DNA from: Gemmataceae bacterium | GTDB lineage: Bacteria; Planctomycetota; Planctomycetia; Gemmatales; Gemmataceae | Reading direction: 5' to 3' | Assembly (NCBI GenBank): GCA_020847555.1 | Contig: JADLBT010000533.1 | Location: 1-11,900, forward strand | Length of the DNA stretch: 11,900 nucleotides | Shown: positions 7,643 to 11,900 of the stretch, piece after piece | Position numbering within the stretch: the first letter of the stretch is position 1 | Layout of the letters: every line of letters begins with the position of its first letter | Translations under genes and position numbers: made by a program | Notes under the pieces: model-generated | The model's input: the letters and a program-made list of their open reading frames with translations, nothing else | Told to the model about the DNA's origin: nothing | The model's database searches: none

Positions 7643-7725
7643 GCGTGACCTCCCTTCCGCCAACGACGAGGACGCCGACAGCGTTGCCGGCGTCCCCATC
7701 ATCACGCAATGGGCGCATCACTTGG

Positions 7726-8148
7726 CTACGGCCCCGTGCTTCCGCCCTTCTCGAGCCACGCCTCGAACGCCTTCACGGACACGCGCTTGCGCCGGCCCAT
7801 CGTGATCACCGGGAAGTCGCCGCGCTGGGCGGCGAGGTAGGCCATGCTCGGCTTCATCCCCAGCCGCGCCCCGGCCTCGGGCACGCTCATGGTGTCGGCG
7901 AGCGCCACGTTCTCGCCGGGGGTCACGATGGCCGGTGCCGGCGCGGTGCCGCTCGTTCCCAACCCCTCCCGTGCGATGGCTTGGGCCAGTTGGCGAATCA
8001 GTGGTTCCAGCAGGGACGACACCGCGTCCGGCTGCCACCGTACGACGAGGGCCGGCATCGCTGCATTGGGCTCGTCGCGCAGGGAGACGGCCAGTAGCGG
8101 CCGTTCGCCGGCCGCATCGCTGCCGGCCCCGGGTAGTCTCGTTCCCAT
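7726..8148 (-). CDS. Excisionase-like HTH protein, copy 1, 140 aa
   Basis: ATG at 8148 with GGGAGGG (8155-8161) six bases upstream. Residues 17-58 form a strand-helix segment (LLAVSLRD ... LVVRWQPDAVSSLLEPL). A Pro/Ala linker follows, then an excisionase-type winged HTH at 86-133 (TMSVPEAGARLGMKPSMAYL, RGDFPVITMGRRKRVSVKAFEAWLEK), close to the consensus of phage and plasmid excisionase-like proteins. The next gene, 83 bases downstream, is a diverged duplicate. Likely an architectural DNA-bending protein that directs the integrase towards excision, or a repressor. Exact role not provable from sequence. Confidence 0.8.
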   Translation of the reverse strand: MGTRLPGAGSDAAGERPLLAVSLRDEPNAAMPALVVRWQPDAVSSLLEPLIRQLAQAIAREGLGTSGTAPAPAIVTPGENVALADTMSVPEAGARLGMKPSMAYLAAQRGDFPVITMGRRKRVSVKAFEAWLEKGGSTGP

Positions 8149-8235
8149 CGCGCACCCTCCCTCTCGTCACTCCTGCACGCCACTGGGGCGTTGGCGATCA
8201 GGCCAGCGCCCCAGCATCATCCTTGCCCCTCGCGG

Positions 8236-8703
8236 TTACGGCGCCTGCCCCACCAGTTGCCGGATCAGGCTGAGTGGGTCCGGGCCCTCGCGCTGGTTGC
8301 GCCGGTTCACCACGAAGGGGTAGGCCGGGCCGGGGCGCACGGTGAGCCACCAGACACCCCCCTCGCGCACCGCGTGCAGCTCAGCCGACTCGTAGACGCC
8401 GTGGTCGGTGCCCGGCGCCTCCGGGTTCTCCGCGTTCAGCGACACGCTCAGGTGGGCGATCAGTTCGTAATCCGCCCCCTCCGGAACGACGAGCGACTGG
8501 AGCTCGGTCACGGGGTCGAGCGCAGCGTGGACCTCGTGCAGGCGGTAGCGGTCGAAGAACTCCTCGACCTCGGCCGGGTGGCCGCAGTGGGCGCAAAAGC
8601 TGGGCAGCGTGCGCGCGCCGGGCCGATTGCGCGTGCGATCGTCGAGCAAGCGCCCGCTGCGGCCACCGCAGCGGGGACAATGGATGGCGACAATGAACTG
8701 CAT
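8236..8703 (-). CDS. Protein with N-terminal zinc-ribbon cysteines, 155 aa
   Basis: ATG at 8703 with AAGGAGA (8711-8717) seven bases upstream. The N-terminus carries two CxxC knuckles, C9-C12 (HCPRCGG) and C37-C40 (FCAHCGH), spaced as in a zinc ribbon. The remaining ~110 residues are a mixed alpha/beta region with an acidic helix (PAEVEEFFDRYRL) and strands such as GGVWWLTVRP. No enzyme motif is recognised. It is the third gene of the leftward series, among other Cys-rich and HTH proteins, which suggests a nucleic-acid-binding or regulatory role in the element. Family unknown. Confidence 0.75.
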   Translation of the reverse strand: MQFIVAIHCPRCGGRSGRLLDDRTRNRPGARTLPSFCAHCGHPAEVEEFFDRYRLHEVHAALDPVTELQSLVVPEGADYELIAHLSVSLNAENPEAPGTDHGVYESAELHAVREGGVWWLTVRPGPAYPFVVNRRNQREGPDPLSLIRQLVGQAP

Positions 8704-8772
8704 CGCGGGGTCTCCTTCATCGGATCGCGGGGCCGCGTCGTGTCCCGGCCCCGACTCGCGGCATTCCTCGGA

Positions 8773-9341
8773 TCAGGCAGCGGCCAGGACCGTGCCGGCG
8801 CCCGCGCACAGCGCGCAGTCGCACCCGGCAGCATCGGTCGCCTGTCCATCCCACACTTGCCCATTCCAGAGGTGGCCATACCGCGGCAGCGCGGGCAGAT
8901 GTGGCGCGCGGCCATGAGCGCGAGGCGCAGATGCCCGTACGTCACGCCAGCGCGGACGCCGCCCATCCAGGCGGTCGTGCCCATGTCGACCGCGGCCTCA
9001 TCCAGATCGGCGAGCAGGCGCTGGGCCTCCGTCTCGCCGGCCGCGTCGGAGGGCAGCAGCGCGGCAAGGCGGGCGAGGAACTGCTTGTACGCGGCCCATT
9101 CCTCGGCCGCGCCATTGACGAAGTCGCCCGTCTCCGTATCCAGTCCATCGAGGCCTTCGGCGAAGGCGAGAGGGTCGGCGACCGTGGGCTCGCCCCCGCG
9201 CACGGTGGGGCGCTCGGCGTCGGGCCAGAATGCGGCCGGCGCGTCGAGGGCGGCGGCGTCCTCGGGGGGCGGTATGAAGAACGGAGTGCGGGCCGCGCTC
9301 ATGGCGGCGGCCAGACGCAGGGCGTCACGACGGGTCAACAT
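8773..9341 (-). CDS. Double CxxCxGxG zinc-knuckle protein with an apparent single-base frameshift
   Basis: ATG at 9341 with AGGAGGA (9352-9358) about ten bases upstream. The first ~154 residues are coherent: a helical region with EEWAAYKQFLARLAALL, then HICPRCRG (C149, C152). Uninterrupted, the frame then turns into a Met/Arg/Pro-rich shadow running 196 bases into the next gene. Inserting one base at about 8880/8881 restores the knuckle as CPRCRGYGHLWNG and leads to a second one, CALCAGAG, and a TGA ending at 8773, giving about 189 residues. Two CxxCxGxG motifs, as in DnaJ-type zinc modules and the SWIM protein next door, make the restored frame much more plausible. Cause unknown: sequencing error, recent mutation or (less likely) recoding. 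Function not recognised. Confidence 0.65.
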
Positions 9342-9445
9342 GGCGGGGAATCCTCCTGTCGGCGAACGAGACCTGACGAGGGACAGTCGCGCAACCGCCC
9401 CACGGGGATGCGGCGGGCAAGGCCACAGGCGCCGGGCGCTCCTGG

Positions 9446-9471
9446 GCGGGGCGGCATCGATGCCGCCCCGC
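9446..9471. terminator. 26-bp perfect palindrome between two leftward genes
   Basis: GCGGGGCGGCATC is followed directly by its exact reverse complement, 11 bases past the TAG of the SWIM gene (9483) in an otherwise featureless 141-base gap. As RNA it would form a very stable GC hairpin but without a U-tract. It could be a partial terminator or attenuator giving less of the downstream genes, an mRNA-protecting hairpin, or a binding site for a dimeric protein. Confidence 0.45.
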
Positions 9472-9482
9472 GCGGGCCATCG

Positions 9483-9950
9483 CTAGGCGGCGAGGCGCGT
9501 GTTGCGCGCGGTGTGCGCGGAGGGTGGCGGCGTGGCCGTCCCCCTGCCGTGGCAGGCCGGGCAGGCGGGGTAGAGCCAGCCGGCCTGCTCGAGCGCCGGG
9601 TCATAGACGACGCCGCAGCCATGGCAGGCGGGGCAGTCCTGGGCGACGGCGGGAGCCGGGGGTTCCGGCTCCGGGTCGAGACTCAGCGCCCCCACCAGCA
9701 GGTAGTAGGCGGCGCGGTGCTTGCAGACCGGATCGCCATTGAGGCCGGCCAGGCAGTCGCAGCCGAACGCCACGTTGCCGGCGACCTGCACCTCATAGGC
9801 GACGGTGGCATCGTGGCCGCTCGTGGCCACCCACTGCCCGGAGCCTTGCAGCTGCCGGATCTGGATGCCTTCGGTCACGGCGCGCTCGGCCGCCTTGAGC
9901 CACCGGGCCATGCTGTCAATGTGAGTGCGGGTGCGAGTCTGCAGCGCCAT
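9483..9950 (-). CDS. SWIM zinc-finger protein with DnaJ-type zinc knuckles, 155 aa
   Basis: The start is placed at ATG 9950, with GGGAGG (9960-9965) nine bases upstream; a longer frame to 10001 would cross the predicted leader. Residues 64-78 show the SWIM pattern C-x-C-xn-C-x-H (CDCLAGLNGDPVCKH), a zinc fold seen in DNA-binding and transposase/ATPase-associated proteins. After a Pro-rich linker come two CxxCxGxG-type motifs, CPACHGCG (106-113) and CPACHGRG (130-137). The N-terminal 60 residues resemble the strand-rich region usually seen before a SWIM finger. It is the first gene after the leftward promoter, so it heads the operon. Probably nucleic-acid binding; partner and target unknown. 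Confidence 0.82.
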   Translation of the reverse strand: MALQTRTRTHIDSMARWLKAAERAVTEGIQIRQLQGSGQWVATSGHDATVAYEVQVAGNVAFGCDCLAGLNGDPVCKHRAAYYLLVGALSLDPEPEPPAPAVAQDCPACHGCGVVYDPALEQAGWLYPACPACHGRGTATPPPSAHTARNTRLAA

Positions 9951-9971
9951 GGCGTCGTTCCTCCCTGCTAC

Positions 9972-10001
9972 CTGACTCCGAGTACGGGTGAAGGGTTCCA
10001 A
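9972..10001 (-). repeat. Leader inverted repeat, left copy
   Basis: Read on the minus strand this is TTGGAACCCTTCACCCGT, then ACT, then CGGAGTCAG. The copy at 10393-10419 on the plus strand is identical except that it lacks the ACT. It starts about eight bases after the predicted leftward transcription start and ends a few bases before the SWIM gene ribosome site, so it would be the 5' leader of the leftward mRNA. Confidence 0.85.
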
Positions 10002-10015
10002 TTTTCACTGAGACA

Positions 10016-10044
10016 ATCATAAGTCATCTCCAAGTCCTTGTCAA
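10016..10044 (-). promoter_or_regulatory. Leftward sigma70-type promoter
   Basis: On the minus strand: consensus -35 TTGACA (10039-10044), 17-base spacer, -10 TATGAT (10016-10021), with five of six -10 bases matching. Transcription should start near 10009, giving a leader of about 59 bases before the SWIM gene ATG. The local DNA is much more A/T-rich than its surroundings, as expected of a promoter. Confidence 0.8.
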
Positions 10045-10053
10045 TACCTTGTC
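10036..10053 (+). repeat. Phased direct repeats in the promoter region
   Basis: CCTTGTC occurs at 10036-10042 and 10047-10053, and AAGTC at 10021-10025 and 10032-10036; each pair is offset by 11 bases, about one helical turn. They cover both -35 boxes, so a regulator bound here would block both promoters. This is a candidate operator for the XRE protein or an HTH paralogue. Confidence 0.45.
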
Positions 10054-10066
10054 TTTGCCTTATGCT
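10038..10066 (+). promoter_or_regulatory. Rightward sigma70-type promoter for the XRE gene
   Basis: TTGTCA (10038-10043) is followed after exactly 17 bases by TATGCT (10061-10066). The -35 matches five of six consensus bases and the -10 four of six. The start would be near 10073, giving a leader of about 55 bases. The -35 box lies on top of the leftward -35 on the other strand, so the two promoters should compete. It is predicted weaker than the leftward one. Confidence 0.7.
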
Positions 10067-10089
10067 TACTGCGTGGATGCAGCGGTTCC

Positions 10090-10103
10090 TTCCTCGCGAG
10101 GAA
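10090..10103. promoter_or_regulatory. 14-bp palindrome, candidate operator
   Basis: TTCCTCGCGAGGAA is a perfect palindrome lying between the predicted rightward transcription start and the XRE gene ribosome site (AAAGGAG, 10114-10120). Short dyads at this position are typical autoregulatory sites of XRE repressors. It could also act as a small RNA hairpin. Confidence 0.45.
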
Positions 10104-10128
10104 CGCGACCGAGAAAGGAGATGCGAGG

Positions 10129-10368
10129 ATGCGATATCTGCGGGGACTTCGCGAGGCGCGCGAGCGCGGGCTGCTGACTCAGGCGGAGTTGGCCGCGCGG
10201 AGCGGCGTCACAGTCTCGACCATCAGCCGGCTGGAGAACGGGTTGCAAGCGGCACGGATTAGCACGATCCGCAAGCTGGCCGCGGCGGTCGCGGCAGAGG
10301 CCGACGACCTCATCGACTGGGACCGACCGGGGCCGGAGATGGGTGGAAAGGGAAAAGCCGCCGCGTGA
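10129..10368 (+). CDS. XRE-family HTH transcriptional regulator, 79 aa
   Basis: ATG at 10129 with AAAGGAG eight bases upstream. The protein is little more than a Cro/C1-type HTH: LTQAELAARSGVTVSTISRL (residues 16-35), then ENGLQAARISTIRKLAAAVA, and a short acidic then Gly/Lys-rich tail. It has no dimerisation or peptidase domain, so it is a minimal repressor. It lies between the overlapping divergent promoters and the integrase gene, 83 bases from the latter. The position suggests it controls both the leftward operon and the integrase, like a small lysogeny or element-maintenance repressor. DNA target inferred, not shown. Confidence 0.9.
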   Translation: MRYLRGLREARERGLLTQAELAARSGVTVSTISRLENGLQAARISTIRKLAAAVAAEADDLIDWDRPGPEMGGKGKAAA

Positions 10369-10392
10369 ATGCGCCACGCTGACGGCCCTTCC

Positions 10393-10419
10393 TTGGAACC
10401 CTTCACCCGTCGGAGTCAG
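10393..10419 (+). repeat. Leader inverted repeat, right copy
   Basis: TTGGAACCCTTCACCCGT joined directly to CGGAGTCAG, matching 9972-10001 in inverted orientation apart from a three-base gap. It sits 32 bases before the integrase ATG, just ahead of the ribosome site (GGAGGA, 10439-10444). Its TCACCCG (10403-10409) can also pair with CGGGTGA (10423-10429) to form a small hairpin, which the left copy lacks. Confidence 0.85.
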
Positions 10420-10451
10420 CGTCGGGTGAGGACAGCACGGAGGATAGCACG

Positions 10452-11681
10452 ATGGCAAAGCTCGTCCACCAGAACCAGCATCGCGGCCACCATGAGGGGA
10501 GTTATCGGCTCCGCAAAGACGGCCGCTGGGAGTGCATGTTTACCCTGCCGGATGGCAAGCGGAAAAGCGTCTACGGCAAGAGCCGCCCGGACGTGCGCGC
10601 GAAGATGGAAACGGCCCTCGGCAAGGCGAAGAAGGGCATCGACCTGAAGGGCGAGCGCCAGACGCTGGCGCAGTTCCTCGCGGCGTGGATGACCGAGACG
10701 CAGGCGCCGAAGCTGCGCCCGTCCACGATCAAGAGCTACGAGTCGTACATCCGTACGCACATCAACCCCGCGCTGGGCGACATCACGCTCGCCGACCTGA
10801 CCGCGCTGGACGTGCAACGGTTCCTCAACGGGCTCACGCGGAAGCGGAAGCCCAAGGCCAAGACCGCGCCGGGCAATCCGACTGATGCTGCTCATGCGGC
10901 GGACGCGAAGAAGGCCGATCCGCCTGCCCTGACGCCGCGCACGGTGCAATACATTCGGGCGATCCTCCGCGTCGCTCTGGGACAAGCCGTACGCTGGGGC
11001 TACGTCGAGCGCAACGTCGCCGCGCTGGCGACCCCGCCCCGGCAGGCGCCGAAGCAGGCGCAATCATTGACCGCCGACCAGGCGCAACACTTGATCGCGT
11101 CCACCGCCGATGACCGCCTCGGCACGCTCTTCGCCACCGCGCTCTACACGGGGATGCGGCAGGGGGAACTGCTCGGGCTGCGCTGGCCCGATGTGGACCT
11201 CGACGCCGGCGTGCTTCGCGTGCGGCAGGCCGTGCAGAAGATCGACGGCGCCTGGCAGTTCGTGGAACCCAAGAGCGCCAACGGCCGGCGCACCGTCCCC
11301 CTCTGCGAGCCGGCCCGCGAGGCGCTCAAACGCCAGCGCGAGCGGGTGCGCGAGATGCGCCAGCACGCGGGCGACGACGCCTGGGTCGAATACGGCCTCG
11401 TCTTTCCCTCGGCTCTCGGCACGCCGCTCGATGGCAGCAACGTCACCCACCATCTGCAACGCCAGCTCGCCGCGGCTGACCTCCCCCGCGTCACCTTCCA
11501 CGCGCTCCGCCATACGTGTGGCTCGCTCTTGCATCAGGAGGGGGTGCCGGCGCGCACCATCATGGAGATCCTCGGCCATTCCCAAATCACCCTGACGCTG
11601 GGCACCTACTGCCACGCCACCCCGCCCATGTTCGATGAGGCCGCCGGCGCGCTGGCGCGGGCGTTGGGAGGGGTGCGGTGA
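10452..11681 (+). CDS. int: Tyrosine recombinase (phage/ICE-type integrase), 409 aa
   Basis: Full-length integrase of the usual ~400 aa. Residues about 16-60 form a three-strand arm-binding N-terminal region (GSYRLRKDGRWECMF). A SAM-like core-binding domain follows at about 70-135 (TLAQFLAAWMTET onward), then a Lys/Ala-rich linker and the catalytic domain. All active-site residues are visible: R236 (TGMRQGE), K274 (EPKSANGRR), H350 and R353 (FHALRHT), H376 (LGHSQ) and nucleophile Y386 (TYCHA). Start supported by GGAGGA seven bases upstream. It lies about 100 bases from the 3' end of tRNA-Lys, the expected place for an element that integrates into that tRNA. It should catalyse integration there and, with an excisionase, excision. 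Expression is probably from the rightward promoter through the XRE gene. Confidence 0.96.
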   Translation: MAKLVHQNQHRGHHEGSYRLRKDGRWECMFTLPDGKRKSVYGKSRPDVRAKMETALGKAKKGIDLKGERQTLAQFLAAWMTETQAPKLRPSTIKSYESYIRTHINPALGDITLADLTALDVQRFLNGLTRKRKPKAKTAPGNPTDAAHAADAKKADPPALTPRTVQYIRAILRVALGQAVRWGYVERNVAALATPPRQAPKQAQSLTADQAQHLIASTADDRLGTLFATALYTGMRQGELLGLRWPDVDLDAGVLRVRQAVQKIDGAWQFVEPKSANGRRTVPLCEPAREALKRQRERVREMRQHAGDDAWVEYGLVFPSALGTPLDGSNVTHHLQRQLAAADLPRVTFHALRHTCGSLLHQEGVPARTIMEILGHSQITLTLGTYCHATPPMFDEAAGALARALGGVR

Positions 11682-11684
11682 ACG

Positions 11685-11708
11685 GTTTTGCGGTCAGTTT
11701 TGCGGTCA
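11685..11708 (+). repeat. Two tandem 12-bp repeats between int and tRNA-Lys
   Basis: GTTTTGCGGTCA occurs twice back to back, and a weaker third TGCGGTGA lies at 11674-11681 across the integrase stop. Short direct repeats between an integrase gene and its attachment core are typical integrase arm-binding sites; that is the likely role here. Confidence 0.6.
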
Positions 11709-11779
11709 ATCGGGAACGCTCGGAACTCTACCCGCCGACGTATGAGTCTCTTTTTCGCATGGTTATGGGGATTCTCACC

Positions 11780-11812
11780 TGGTGGCCCCCCAGGGATTCG
11801 AACCCTGAACCA
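11780..11812. other. Probable attachment-site side of tRNA-Lys (att junction)
   Basis: Elements of this type recombine within the 3' half of a tRNA gene and rebuild it with their own copy. The T-arm, acceptor 3' strand and CCA (11780 to about 11812) face the integrase, so the core crossover should lie here. The matching second copy of this sequence is not found elsewhere in the window, so the exact core length cannot be set. Confidence 0.4.
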
Positions 11813-11854
11813 ATGGATTAAAAGTCCACTGCTCTGCCGTTGAGCTAGAGGGCC
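11780..11854 (-). tRNA. tRNA-Lys (anticodon TTT)
   Basis: A complete cloverleaf can be drawn on the minus strand: 7-bp acceptor (one T-G pair), 4-bp D stem, anticodon stem with loop CTTTTAA, 5-base variable loop, T stem CAGGG/CCCTG with loop TTCGAAT, discriminator A and encoded CCA (11780-11782). The anticodon is at 11820-11822. The 5' end is at 11854, so its promoter lies beyond the right side of the gene. The gene is intact, as expected if the element restored its 3' end on integration. Confidence 0.96.
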
Positions 11855-11900
11855 GGCGTGCCGCGTACTATTCTCGCCGATTTTGCCGCTCGCGTGCACG

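Noticed and set aside
8508..8772. C-terminal extension of the double-knuckle gene into the next gene
   Set aside because: The extension is Arg/Pro/Ser-rich, reads the next gene in the wrong frame, and disappears when the one-base frameshift is corrected.
8191..9486. 431-codon plus-strand frame
   Set aside because: Antisense to the zinc-ribbon and double-knuckle genes, with no ribosome site and no domain; a GC-driven shadow.
8901..10022. 373-codon plus-strand frame
   Set aside because: It lies antisense to two better-supported minus-strand genes with ribosome sites and Cys motifs; its own product is a Gly/Arg/Ala-rich shadow of high-GC DNA.
11606..11899. Open minus-strand frame of 97 codons across the tRNA
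   Set aside because: Its peptide contains the LAQRQSSG...FRVRIPGG pattern that appears whenever a tRNA gene is translated; it is an artefact of tRNA-Lys.
1..11900. CRISPR array, rRNA, insertion sequence or transposase
   Set aside because: No regularly spaced repeats, no rRNA-like sequence, and no transposase motif or paired terminal repeats were seen anywhere in the window.

Overview
The window looks like the right-hand end of an integrated mobile element in a high-GC bacterium. It closes at a chromosomal tRNA-Lys(TTT) gene, which lies on the minus strand at 11780-11854 with its 3' end facing the element. Next to that end is a complete tyrosine recombinase (10452-11681). The very high GC, the CCA-encoding tRNA and the style of the SIR2, DUF433 and DUF5615 proteins would suit Chloroflexota (Thermomicrobia-like) or Actinomycetota. 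This assignment is weak, because no rRNA or housekeeping gene other than the tRNA is present.

Layout. (1) 1-3387, plus strand: the end of a long Gly/Pro/Ser-rich protein, two small unrecognised genes, a short MerR-type DNA-binding protein and another small gene, in two tightly coupled groups. (2) 3388-4007: a gene-free stretch with a 91-base run lacking T, a following G/T-rich tract and a strong G-run cluster. (3) 4008-5697, plus strand: a SIR2-like NAD-binding defence-type gene broken by a frame change and an apparent internal deletion. (4) 5921-6999, minus strand: an intact VapBC45-like toxin-antitoxin pair, made of a MerR-HTH plus DUF433 antitoxin and a DUF5615 PIN-like toxin. (5) 7253-9950, minus strand: a five-gene series of two paralogous excisionase-like HTH proteins and three zinc-binding-type proteins, one of which has a single-base frameshift. 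(6) 9951-10451: a compact control region with two divergent sigma70-type promoters whose -35 boxes overlap, a 14-bp palindrome, an XRE regulator gene, and a long inverted repeat that puts nearly the same leader sequence in front of both the leftward operon and the integrase. (7) Integrase, 12-bp tandem repeats and tRNA-Lys.

How it may work together (inference): the XRE protein could control a bidirectional switch. Leftward transcription would make the zinc-finger and excisionase-like proteins, and rightward transcription would make XRE and integrase. The shared leader repeat could co-regulate both arms or, more speculatively, allow the control cassette to invert. The SIR2 remnant and the toxin-antitoxin pair would be cargo between the control/recombination module and the plus-strand module of unknown role. 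The left end of the element is not visible.
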